Shown here: piece by piece, positions 1 to 12,100 of the stretch
Numbering within the stretch: the stretch's first letter is position 1
Layout: each line of letters begins with the position of its first letter
Assembly (NCBI RefSeq): GCF_029227915.1
Contig: NC_079875.1
Location: 22,749,001-22,813,000 of the forward strand
From: Hydractinia symbiolongicarpus
Taxonomy: Eukaryota; Cnidaria; Hydrozoa; Anthoathecata; Hydractiniidae
Length of the DNA stretch: 64,000 nt
Reading direction: 5' to 3'
Made by a program: the position numbers and the translations under genes
The notes under the pieces: model-generated
What the model was told of the DNA's origin: nothing
What the model saw: the letters and a program-made list of their open reading frames with translations, nothing else
Databases searched by the model: none

Positions 1-689
1 GTTTTGCTCTGTTGAGATCTGGTTTAATATGTTTAAGAGGTTCGAGAAGTTTATATAAAAAGTTCGATGTAGGAGATGATATTGTGGTTGATCATGAAAT
101 TTCAAAGTTGAACTGTTAAATCGTTAGCTAGGAATATGTTGTGTTATGTAGTAAATTAGTCCCTTGTAATCATATAATGTTCTAGTTATTGTTGTAAAAA
201 GCAAAATAGATTGAATTAAAAAGAATAAAAAAAAAATAAAAAAAATAAAAAAAATAAATAAATAAAAAAATCGAGGGGGGGGGGCGCCTAAAAAGTGCTA
301 GGCGCTTTAATTTGATCATTACGGTTTTTGGTTAAAAAATTAAAAAATAAGAAACGAAATAGACAAAACCAACAAATAGATATTAATTATAAGTAAGAAT
401 TACTTTGTTTTGAAATTATTTTTATTTTTAAACATTTGCAAGGTGTGATAAATATATATCTCCCCTGTAAAACTTTTTTTGCTTAATGCGATTCGGTAAA
501 ATAATGCGCAATGCCATAATAATGAAAAAATCACGTTTTAGGCAGCAAGCAAGAAATTTATTAAATGTTCCTGGACAAACGCAACTTTTAGCTCTTTATG
601 ACTTTCTTGTTTTTTTTGCCCAGGTGCAAGAATTTTTTAAAAGTTCTGCTATACTGTACTATTCTATTTCTAAACAACCCATTTGCGAT
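1..689. other. Non-coding, low-complexity flank
   Basis: No gene is supported here. The stretch is AT-rich, with an interrupted A tract at about 218-270 followed by a run of eight or nine G at about 276-284. A short open frame at 486-728 has no recognisable domain and runs into the SINE copy downstream. Confidence 0.6.
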
Positions 690-935
690 TTAATACGGGC
701 GAGTGAATGTTACCATAGCCTCTGCTGACACCCAAGCATGTGAGGGAAATTAGGGAGATGGCACACTGTGTGGGCCATTGGATGTGTCACGGAGTTGCCT
801 GGTAGAGGCGGACCCTAATTGGCCCTGCGTAGCTCAAATTGAGCATTAAATACTCTTGGACTCTCCGTCAATAGGATATATCCCTCGATATTTGTAAGGC
901 TAGCCATGTAAAATATGCACATCTATCTATCTAGT
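690..935 (+). repeat. SINE body copy A, lacking its tRNA head
   Basis: This segment is an inverted, diverged copy of 1256-1440. Shared blocks include the GAGTGAATGTTACCATAG start, the block around GTGAGGGAAATT, the GGCACACTGTGT block and the GAGCATTAAATACTC block. It ends in a short ATCT microsatellite, a common SINE tail. The tRNA-like head seen in copy B is missing, so this is a 5'-truncated insertion. Confidence 0.7.
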
Positions 936-1255
936 TTTTTGTGATATACAAAATGTCAATGTTGATCAAAGAAAGCAACACTACCAATTGAGTGGCTCAA
1001 CAAGTAGCAGGATAGCTTCTAACGTCAATAAATTGCTTTGTACCATGGACGACTTCCATGTCAACTTCTGACAATCTGATTGTATTTAATGTTGTTTCAA
1101 AAGCTGTTCTTCACAATTCACAAATATATCAGTAAATAGGTATGGATATTAACATAGGAAGTATTGGTAAAATATACCTTTATTGGTACATTGTATCAGT
1201 TACTTTTTTGGAAGTAATAATTACTTTACCTGTCTATTATTTTCAGGAGGGGTCA

Positions 1256-1520
1256 TGGCTTAGATGGAAAGTCCTAGAGTATTTAATGCTCATTTTGAGC
1301 TGCGCAGACCCAATTAGGGCCCTCGCTCTACTAGACAACTGTCGGTAACATCCAACGGCCGACACAGTGTGCCATCTTCCCAATTTCCCTCACATGGCTT
1401 GGGTTAACCTGGGGCTATGGTAACATTCACTCGCCTATGTTGAATCGCCATCAAGAGGAATCGAACCCCGGTCTCCCGCACAGAGTACAAAAGCTATAAC
1501 CACTAATCTACGGCGCCATG
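1256..1520 (-). repeat. tRNA-derived SINE copy B with head
   Basis: On the minus strand, 1520 to 1441 reads as a degenerate tRNA. It has an A-box-like TAGATTAGTGGTTA and a B box GGTTCGATTCC, and the block GCGGGAGACCGGGGTTCGAT resembles eukaryotic tRNA-Asp/Glu. The remaining 185 bp is the body also found inverted at 690-935. A tRNA-like RNA polymerase III promoter followed by an unrelated body is the hallmark of a tRNA-derived SINE. The acceptor stem pairs imperfectly, so it is not a functional tRNA gene. Confidence 0.75.
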
Positions 1521-1689
1521 ACAACTTTTTCGATAATGATGCAAGTATAGGAGAAACAAGGCAAAATCTGTTCAATGTAGATGGTTGTTGTAACAGTCCT
1601 TTGATGCCTTCAGTGACCTTCATTACCTTATTCTCCTGCTCCATTGCATGATCGGACAATGGCAGTAAATGGTACAAATTCCAGTGTGA

Positions 1690-2032
1690 TGCTGATATGT
1701 TGCCTCCAACATTAGCTGCATTGAAGTACAAAATATTCAGGTGTCACTTCATTTCAATGGTTTTTGAAGATCGCATATCCGCATTCAACAACTTCCGAAT
1801 GCAGTCAATTATGGTTGGGAAACAGATGAAGTCGGTAACTTATCGCCCATAATGACTGATGAACTTCCTGCACCGTTGTCATTCATCGAGTTAAGTTCTT
1901 GTAATTGCAAAACAAGTTGCATACCCAACCGATGTAAATGCCATAAAAATGGTTTTTTGTGCACTAACATGTGTAAATGCAAGTGCAAGCAATGAATCCG
2001 AGTCAGATGAATATAGTTCTAGTGATGATGAG
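1690..2032 (+). pseudogene. Fragment of transposon-like ORF with Cys-rich CXC tail
   Basis: Three short frames on the plus strand read as one decayed C-terminal region. It starts with a LPPT motif near 1698, continues through a GWETDE/LSPIMTDELPAP stretch at about 1817-1885, and ends in a cysteine-rich block at about 1903-1990 with spacing C-x-C-x3-C-x4-C-x-C-x6-C-x3-C-x-C-x-C. An acidic serine tail follows in another frame. This arrangement is familiar from multi-copy animal ORFs of presumed transposon origin with a tesmin/TSO1-like cysteine tail. At least two frameshifts are present. The parent element is not identified. Confidence 0.5.
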
Positions 2033-2039
2033 TGACTGA

Positions 2040-3153
2040 AACATTGTACAAGCATTGCTGAAGTTGTTTTTGTCATTATTTTCAGCAATTTTTTTAACTT
2101 TGTGAAATTGCCTGAAAGAAAGAAAGTAAACAACTAAAAACGTGCTTTGGTCTGTAAATTATCCCTTGAAGTGATTTAAACAATAAATTTTGATCAAACA
2201 GAAAGACATTAGGGTGACCCAATACCATACTAAAATTCAACAAAAAACTTCGCTATTGAGCAGGTTATAGTCATTTTTGTGCTGGGTCAGTAAATTACCA
2301 GTCTGTAATTTGTACAAAGTTTGAATAGTAATATCTTTCAAATGTTACGTTTTGAAGACATGTACATTTTTTTGCTCCACTCTATCTTCTCTTTCCAACC
2401 ATATATAACATATATGACATATAAATGTAAAATTATTTTTTTGCTGACTGTAAAATTGATGACGTCATCTAATTTGATTCCATGGTACAAAAATTTTTGC
2501 CACCCATATTTTTTTGGTAATTTGGGACCTAGGGAACAACTTTAAATCAAAAAATCACTTTTAACACACATGTGCACACGAAGCTTCGTCTCAGAACATA
2601 GCAGCCCTCACTAACATGTTTAACATAAACTTTGTGGGCAAAGGAACTGAGTAAAAATTATCGTATTAGGGTTCAAATTTTTTTTGTATTTGAAATTCGT
2701 TTTGTTCCAATTTTTATAAAAAGGATTTTTGCCTGCAGTAGGTTTTCTTTTAGAACAGATTGCTATACAACTAATTACTATATATATAAATCCTTCGGGA
2801 TCAAAACTTTTATAAAAATTTTTTTGCAAACAGGAATTTTTGTGATTTGATGCTCTCGGAGAAAATTTCGCAAGCATTAACTTTCGCTAGTCACCAAAAC
2901 TTGACGTAAAAATTTCAGGGATTGAGCCTCAAGATTATTCTTTTAATATCAAAGACCATTTTTGGCTGGATTTTTTTTTCAAAAATTAACTTTTGCAAAG
3001 CAAAGCAAATTAATTTTGGTGTTTATAAATTTTCACGAATGCTCTTAGAACATGCAACATAAACATTCGCATATTTACCCAAAATTGGTAAAAGATACCA
3101 CACATTAGTTATTGCTGACTGTTTTTATTAACTTATGTTACTTTTTTTTACAG
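2040..3153. other. Intergenic region upstream of TIMM44
   Basis: No gene is supported. It is AT-rich, with weak inverted stretches near 2600-2880 that create overlapping open frames on both strands. Any TIMM44 promoter or 5' untranslated exon would lie here, but no clear core promoter is visible. The last bases before 3154 form a strong polypyrimidine tract ending in CAG. Confidence 0.5.
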
Positions 3154-6100
3154 ATGTCAATGATAAGACTTGCTCAACATATTAAATCGGTTAATTTACA
3201 CTTGTATGTTGTCCGACAAAAAAACTCTGCTATATCACCTTTGTATCAAACATGCTTGCAATGTAGTGCACTGCAGTCTCAACAGGTGAGTGATTGTTTT
3301 AATTTAAACGATTCTTAAAAATTCCTTATATTAAAAAAACTAGTTCAGTTGATAAACCAAATCCACTTGGGTAATTGCCTTTATTATATAGAGCTAAAAA
3401 CGCTGATCAAGAAAATATTTAGGATTATGTACCTTTAATGAACAAACTTTGTAATTACTTAATTTTTAAATAACCGATAAACATATTAGACTTTCTTTAA
3501 GTCTCCTTTGGAAAGCCAAATTTCAGCCTGGTTTAGTATTGTCAGACATACAGACAAACCTTTAGTGTTAATATATGAGGTAGAGCATATAGGACATTTA
3601 TATATCTTTAGAACACATATTTTGAAAAAATAAATGTTGTGATTAAGAAATACACTACGTATGATGCATCAAAAGGAGTTAGCATATCCTACGCAAGCCC
3701 ATTTATTTTCCTTTGCATGAAGCAAAAAATTTCCACAGTATAGTTTTGTATGCCTAAGTATAGATAAATTTTAGATAAGCCAGATAAATTTTAAGCAGGA
3801 GGAAAAAATTCTAAAACCTAAAACCTACTAGGATAACTACTATGATAACAAATAAATAACTATATTTTGCAACTAAGTATCTATTCTGATAGCTGATGGG
3901 GTGAAAATAAGTAAGTTTTGGATGTATTTACCAATAAACATCAAAAATAAGATCTTCGAATCGAGATAACCAAGAATATTTTGCGTAGGTTATAAAATGC
4001 TGTTAATAGTAACAGCATTTTATAACCTTCGTTTAAACTTCTTTGAACTTAAAAAATATTTATCATGACTTTTTTCATGTTTGAGTTCCTTTTCCACCAC
4101 CAAGGATTATTCCAGGATGTATAGCTGCTACTGTTTTTACTGCAAGATTAAGTTTGAGGATTTTTTGTTTTAAATTGGCTAAAACAGACGTTCCAAGAAC
4201 TTCATTTTAATAGCCATCTGCATACACACACACACTTTGCAGACACCATTTTGATTGTTGATTATAGGAATAATTTTATGGTAACAGATAATTAATATTT
4301 TGACTTGTACCTAGCGAGCGCACTTTTGTTTCATTCATGATACAAACTATCTTTCATTGAAGTACAAGTCACATTGCATATTCAGCACTGAATTTTTTCT
4401 CTTTAAATTAAATGTGGAGCTGAGCTTTGGTTAAAAATAGTTCTGCCTGTGGAGGAGCTTAGATAGAGTATGTTTTTTTGACCACCATGGGAACAAGGTA
4501 AATAAGGACTATGCTAACATAAAACTGGGAGCTGTAATTTATTATTAATGATTCATTCAGGATAAAAGTGATATTACTTTTAAAAATAATATTTATATTT
4601 ACTTCCTCTTAAGCTGAAGGATTTCCATAACAGAATGATCTGCATATATATGTTTTTTTTCAACAGATAAGGTTTTATCAACGCCCTCCTTCAAAAGCTG
4701 GTCTTATTTCAAAATTTATGGACAATATTAAGGATGGTTTAAAACGTGATAAACAGATGCAGGTATGACTCTTTTTGTTAAAAGGTGAAATATGTGACTG
4801 TAGCTCTGACTTAGTTTAACGCAACAATCATTAAACACAACAGCAACACAACAGCAACGCAACGTTGTACCAACACTATTGTAATTAGTTTTACTGTCTA
4901 AACAGAAATAGTAGGTTAACAATCTTCCCCACTTTTCTTCAATCTTTATGTGCACTATTTACACATCACCAACTTGAGATTAATGGAGCTCACCACGCCG
5001 AAGGGTTCTCAATAGTCCCTCAGCAGATGCTCCTCTTTTCGTCAGACAATTTGCAATTTGTTTTTTGCTATCAATCCACTTTACATCTGTTATTTCTCCT
5101 CTGTCAATCATTTCTTTAAGTATAGACAAATCTATCCATAGTCATTTATCCACAACAGATTTGATTGAATGAACTGCTTCAAATAGTTGTCGACTGTCTG
5201 TGTAACATATAATGGAATTTAAAACATTACAACCACATACTTCAGTCAGTAAATTTGATAACCAAAATGCTGCTTCTGCAGCTTCAACTTGAATCAGAGT
5301 ATCTGCAGCCATTGTACTCTTTACTACTTTTTGCAGGCGCTTTGATTGCCACATAATGGGTGATAGATTTCCACAGTTGTCTTTCAGAAATATTATATAT
5401 ACGCCTTGAGATCCTCCGTTTCTAAGGTTTGCAAAGGATGCGTCATTGTAGACTTCAAGAGTCAAATTTTTCATAGTACCTTTAAACTGTAAAATAAAAT
5501 TTTCGTTTTTGGCTTTTACCAGAACTTTGTTACCTTTCAATAAATCATCTATTGTGGCTTCCTTTACTGATGCTCCTAATTCACAGACTTCAAACATGAT
5601 ATCGGGTCTGGTCTGTCCACTTAACCAGCACAGCCGTCCTTTTAAAGCTCTGAATTCCCTGATCTCATTTTCATTTAGTGGATAATTCTTCTTCACCTTT
5701 CTTTCTTTTTCTATTTTAATAGGTTCAATTTCCTCAACATACGCATTTTGATTGATTTGAATGGTAAAATCTCTGTGCTGGTTCAAGCTTAATCCAAGAT
5801 AACGAAATACAGTTAAACATTTAGATCCAACAAGAAGCACTCTCCGTAAATGTTCTATAACATTATCGATGAAATCCTCATTCCCGCCCCAACCAAAATT
5901 ATCAACATGTGTGGCCATTACTCCTGATAATTGTTGAGTATGATGCCAGTAAAATATTGCAGGATCACTCTTGCTCACTGAGACATTAAGATTTATGAGC
6001 TCTTCTTTTACACGCAAGTACCAACAGCGAGAAGCATCCACCAAACCATAAATGCATTTATTAAGCTTCCACAAAGAATTTCCATTATCAGCTTCTTTTG

Positions 6101-9100
6101 GAGGTTTCAGGTAAACAGTTCTTTCAATTTCCTTTTCTTGTAAAAATGCAGATTTGATATCAATAGAATTGCATCTCCAATTATTGTAAGCAATGAGGGT
6201 GAGTATCAAACGCAAACTTTCCTACAAGCAAGTTGGGGAGTCTTTTATAATGTCATTTTCTGTCTCCTTGAAGCCCTGTGCAACTAATCTGGCTTTCATC
6301 TTTTTCTTCCCATTCAGTATTTTCTCAGTCACGACCAATCTCACAGACAATGCCTTTTGTCCATGGTTTTCAACATTTTCATAAACCTTGTTCTTTTTCC
6401 ATTTTTCCAATTCGTCAATTTTAGCATCCAAGACGTCTGAATCTGCAAATTTTACTTGCGAAAGAGTGACTTCTTCTGTGTTTATTGGCTGCCAACTTTC
6501 AATTTCATCCCAATCAACACATGACAATGAATTACTATCTACATTCTGTATATTCAAGTAGGATTTATATTTTCCAGTTGCTTAACACCTCGATATAATT
6601 TCCACATCTTTACCTGTATCACAGCCCTTGAACTTACACTTTGCAAATGACTTAGCTTTGGGCTTAACAGAACCATCAAACCACTTTTGGCCTTGTGTGT
6701 CACTGTTTGTTACATCTAGGGAAAGTCGACTTATGCCACTGGTTAGATTATTTATATCATTAATTTCATCTAATGCAACTTGTCTCTCCTTTCTAATGGC
6801 ATCACTTTGGAAGTTTTGCAAATCAATATCAGAATTTTCAGCACTGTAATCACTATCTCCATCACCTAGTATTTCGTCATTCACAGGATTTTCGATGTCG
6901 GTTAAAGATATTATTGGTTTACTTCTGCAACTTTCTATGGGAGTAGCATCAATCAGAGAAAAACCTGTGTCTTTTTGGGTGAAAATCAGTGTGTTATTCC
7001 CTCTCGCTTTCCCCATCGTACATTAAACAATCAAATTGGTTTAGTTTAAGTTGTTCGAGCGAACATGTTGTTGTAGTTTGCTCTGGTTATCTACCAATAT
7101 ATAAGTGTTGATATTGGCAATTTGTGTTTCGTTCTTTTTTAAAAAAAAACTAACTGAGTAATGAGATAATCAGTTGTGTTGTGTGTGTGAAAATCAGTGT
7201 GTTATGTGTGAAAATCAGTGTGTTATTCCATCTTGCTTTCCCCATCGTACATTGAACAATCAAATTGGTTTAGTTTAAATTTGATTGAGCGAACATGTTG
7301 TTGTAGTTTGCTCTGGTTATCTACCAATATATAAGTGTTGATATTGATAATTTGTGTTTCGTTCTTTTTAAAAAACTAACTGAATAATGAGATCATCAGT
7401 TGTGTTGTGTGTGTGAAAATCAGTGTGTTATGTGTGAAAATCAGTGTGTTATTCCATCTTGCTTTCCCCATCGTACATTGAACAATCAAATTGGTTTAGT
7501 TTAAATTTGATTGAGCGAACATGTTGTTGTAGTTTGCTCTGGTTATCTACCAATATATAAGTGTTGATATTGATAATTTGTGTTTCGTTCTTTTTTAAAA
7601 AAAAACTAACTGAATAATGAGATCATCAGTTGATTTCTACCGTCATTGGAGTTTTCGGCCCCGTCCTAGCACGGACTAATCAAGAACTCCACTCGTGATA
7701 GTGGGCCATACCTTTGTTTAGGTATTCTCATCAGTTAGTAAGAACAATTTTCTTTTTTTAACTTACCGTTCTCATTGTCGTGCAACTGAAACAAATTCAA
7801 AGGATCGTTTTGATTCATGATGCGTATGTATATCTTGCGTATGTATGTCTTGCTACGACAGCTACTCGAGTGAAAAGAGTTCGATTTTTGTGCAGCCATA
7901 TATAGTTGAAGGGCCCTTTAAACAGGCCGTTGTCGACTGTTGTTCGTCTTTTTCAAAAAAGCGCAATGTGAGTATTAGTTGTTGCCATAGCGATATGGGT
8001 TATGATTAATTTAAGAGACCGGTTGCAACTTTGTACTCAGGTCTCTTTTATAAGTAAAACACAATTTAAGATTTTAGTACGGCTAATTTCAGAGTTGGAC
8101 ACGGCTAAAAGTGTCCATGCGTTACGTTTTGTTGAAAATTTGTGTCAACAGGCCGTTCTACAGTATATTTTTTGTTTGATATTTTAAGGCACAACGGTGG
8201 TGCATAATGTTGCTATGGTAATATGAATTTTAGTTGGTTTGAAAAACAGTTTAGGTGTCAAGTGTCGTTTAGAAGTTGATTTGGGCACTATGTTTCTATG
8301 TTGTTGGATGGCTGTGGTAACAGACCGTTATTAAATGTCGTTCGATTCGACCAATTGTAAATATTTTTTTCATATCATGAGTACATTGAGTTGCTATTGT
8401 GATATGGATTTCTCTTCTTTTTGAGAGAGTTGGTATATTGTAGCTCATGTCACGACAGTGTTTTATTTTGTGTTTCAGAATTAATGGCACCTTTGTTCGT
8501 TACACTTCCTCTTAAAATGATGCAACAAGTTAGTTCCCAGTATCTTTGCATTAAATGTATTGTGATGTTGTGTTTTATAACGGTGTATATCAAGTTTTCC
8601 TGTTATAATAGAGTTGGTAATGGGGGAAGAAAGTTGCTCTTATATAAAGAAAGTTACGCTTATAAAAAAACAGTTTATTCAATGATGGTATTTGTTTGTG
8701 GATTTATTGTACTTTTTTTGTGCTTCAAGGTTGGTTGTTGATGAAGCCTTTGAAATCGACATTGAAATGGAACGTTCGATCTCATTTCCACCTTTAGATT
8801 TTGTTGTCGAATTGCCAAGGTTGTTGCCAGCTCCAATATTTATCAATGGCGGGTTTACAGGTTCTATTTTGTTGGTTGCCATTGTTGTTGAGGTTGTTGT
8901 GTTAGTTGATGTAGATGGTGTGTTTAGAGGAAGCGTCTATAGTACTTCATTTTGAAACGGGAAGTTCTTTATATTCATATCCTCCAATTCAAAGTCCATT
9001 TAGATTTATTACAGTCCAGTTTATGCAGTTAAGTATTTATTATTTTTCAACGCAAATTTGTAAATAGCACTAGGCACGAAGGTGTCAATTAGCACATTTG

Positions 9101-12100
9101 TGCTAAGATGGTGTTTTATCGAGAGATTTTAAAAGTAGTGCCAGTACTGTTGGTGAGTTTGCAAGGTGTGATTATGCGCAAAGTCGACATGGTTTGTATA
9201 TCACAATCAGTATTGACGTGTATCTTTGTTAATTAAAGCTGGTGGTTAATTGCGAGTTGCTGGTTTTACAACAACGTTTTCGCAAAAGCTTGTGCTCTTT
9301 TACAGAAGATGAGTATTCATCTTAGGTGAATTTTTTGTGTGAATTTTTTGTGAAAAAACAATTTTTCCAAGAGAACTTTGAAGTAACTAAATACCAATAA
9401 AATAAACTGTAGCGTATTTTTCTTTTTCCTAGCCACTGCTTTTACATTGCATATACACGAAAGGAGAAACGAGGGTTTCGCACAACAAAAGACAAGCGAG
9501 TTGTCTAAAAGTAATGTGTGAAAATTAGTGTGTTATTTCCTCTCGCTTTCCTCATCGTACATTGAACGATCAAATTGGTTTAGTTTCAGTTTGTTCGAGC
9601 GAACATGTTGTTGTAGTTTGCCAATATCAACACTTATATATTGGTAGATAACCAGAGCAAACTACAACAACATGTTCGCTCAATCAAACTTAAACTAAAC
9701 CAATTTGATTGTTCAATGTACGATGGGGAAAGCAAGAGGGAATAGCACACTGATTTTCACACATAACACACTGATTTTCACACACACAACACAACTGATT
9801 ATCTCATTACTCAGTTAGTTTTTTTTTAAAAAAGAACGAAACACAAATTGCCAATATCAACACTTATATATTGGTAGATAACCAGAGCAAACTACAACAC
9901 ACTGATTTTCACACAAGGGTGCACACGAACGTACGAACTGCCATGTTTTTTTATAACCTGTTTGCCATCCTGTCCCATGACACTACCTGGGCCTTTCCAA
10001 GCATTACTTGTGTTTATTTTATAAAATACCTTGTCCCCAGTTTGAAATCTATCATCACCTGACATTCTTGTTTGATGCCTTAATGCTCTTCTGACCTTTT
10101 CTGCTGATTCACTTTGTATAAACGCCTTCCGTGCAACGTTCATAGCATTTAGATTTGTTGCAACAATCTCACTGGAAGTCTTTCCTTCTAAAGCTGGTAA
10201 CTTCGCATTATCGCAGCTCGGAAGATTTGTGTTAAATCCAAAAACAAGTTGGTTCGGACTGTAGACATTTTTCAGGTAATTTTTGGCGCTCACTGACCAG
10301 GCCACTGCCATGTCCAAATCGACTGTGACTTTATCCTCCATCATCTTGCTAACATTAAAACCAAGAATAGCATCTAGTCTTTCCACCAAACCGTTGCTCC
10401 AAGGGCTTTCTGCAGCTATTGTACATACTCTGATGTTGGCATTTTCACACATCGCTACAAAATCCTCATTTGCAAATTCTCTGCCGTTATCGACAAGAAA
10501 TTTTTTAGCAGAACCAAATATGGAAATCCATATTTGAAAGATTGGTTTGATTATTTCTTCTTTCCTTTTTGTTTTGATGACGCACTAAGTACTGTAGCGA
10601 GTAAAATGGTCAACTAAATGCAAGGACCAAACCTTTGGAGAATTTGACCATTCTTTCAGATCTAATGCTACTGTTTCATTGAATTGTCTTGCCATTGGAA
10701 AGCCTACAATCGGGCTTGGCTTTGGCTTTTTGAATTTCAAACAAATTTGGCAGGAATGCTCAAGCTCATCAAGATGATTAAAGATCTCAGCATCATTAAT
10801 ATTTGCATCTATCAAACTATCTATCTAACTGTTTTAGTCTTGAACTAATAGGATGACTGAACTGTCGATGAAGTTTGACTGCAGCAGCCTTCTTCTGCAG
10901 TGGTGTTTTCTGTTGTAAAACATTACATATCGCAAGTGCTTCTTCTTTAATGTCTCTTTCTTTGAACTTTCCAACTCTTCCTATTGGAATACATTAATGA
11001 CAACAGGAACTGAAAGAAACTGGTATATCTGTGTAAAAGATAATTATTTTATCGTTGGCAAAGTCTATTTTAGTGTTTGCCTTTTTCATAGCTTCCTTGC
11101 TTGGCAATAAGGGTAATGGTATCTGTACCACATCTGTGGATAACATCACGTTTCGTCCAGCAATTATCGTAGGTAAGGTGACATTTTTAACAGATGTCAC
11201 ATGTTTACCACTTCCAAACTTGAATATTGTTGCACTTTTTCTTTCAATCACAGACTTTAACTCTCCATCATTCAATGTGTTCAGATAACATTGCAACCAT
11301 TCTTCACCACAAACTGTTTTGGTACACCCAGAGTCAAGTATTGCCATGCTTAAAGATTCTCCAACAAAATCTGTCATGCATTCTTCAATAAGGGTTACCT
11401 GAACTTCATCTGGTGCTTGTTTTTTTTTTGTTTTCCTGTCCCTGACGTGTATCTGAGCATGACTTTGCCCAGTGAAAAACTGATCCACAGATAGCACATC
11501 TACTAGGCTCACCATTTCTATCTAATGGGTTCAATCTTCTATTCCCATCTGCAAATCTTTGGGTATATGTTCTTCTGTTGTCTCTAAATCGACTTTGAGT
11601 TTTATTTTGTCTGTAGGTAGCTCCATAGTAAATGTCTTCAGTCTTCTCGATTTTGATATCATCACTACCTTGACCAGTCATAAAATTTGAAGGATCACTA
11701 AAAATCTTTTTTAGCTGCCCCTAGCCTTTGGTGTATTTTAGTTCTTTCAAAGTCGCTCTAATAAGCTGCTTATGACTTTCCGAAATATTTGAACTGTTAA
11801 TAAGCTAAAACTCCTTCAGGTAATTCAATATCGTAATTCTTGAGCTTGTTGTATAGTCTTTCAAACTCAATAATATAATCATTCATTGTCATTGATGAAG
11901 GTCTACAAAATTTTTCAAACTTTTCATATGCTTCATAAGCTGAATGGTGCGAGTCCTTAAGATACAAGGAGTTTAACTTCTTCACAAGTTCCTTAACACC
12001 ATCATCAGAACTTAACACTTCAAGTTCCATCTCTAAATTTGCTTCTCGTGCTTGACCAGTCGAAGTCAAAAAAATAGCAGGTGCCTGGCTTCTTCTTCTC

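Larger units (their letters stand above)
6979..9915. mobile_element. Foldback-like element inserted in the copia pol gene
   Basis: The ends are inverted copies starting GTGAAAATCAGTGTGTT. The left arm (6979-7628) is a head-to-tail array of a 226-229 bp unit. The right arm (about 9512-9915) holds copies in the opposite orientation plus one forward copy, giving a palindromic junction near 9620. The internal 1.8 kb (about 7740-9500) shows no recognisable coding region. Tandemly repeated inverted arms with little or no coding sequence fit a foldback (FB-like) or non-autonomous transposon. No clear target-site duplication is visible. The copia frame reads VRVHPC before it and resumes after it. Confidence 0.72.

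Noticed and set aside
1441-1520. Possible tRNA gene on the minus strand
   Set aside because: A- and B-box-like sequences are present, but the acceptor stem pairs poorly and the unit continues into a body found in inverted orientation nearby, so it is a SINE head.
2620-2877. Overlapping open frames on both strands
   Set aside because: No domain, low complexity and AT-rich composition; the frames mirror each other because of local inverted similarity.
6979-7628. CRISPR-like array
   Set aside because: The units are 226-229 bp and nearly identical throughout, with no repeat-spacer pattern, and this is a eukaryotic genome.
7624-7736. Hammerhead ribozyme
   Set aside because: The minus strand has CTGATGAG, a GTCC...GGAC hairpin and CGAAAA, but the spacing and stem II do not form the conserved hammerhead core.
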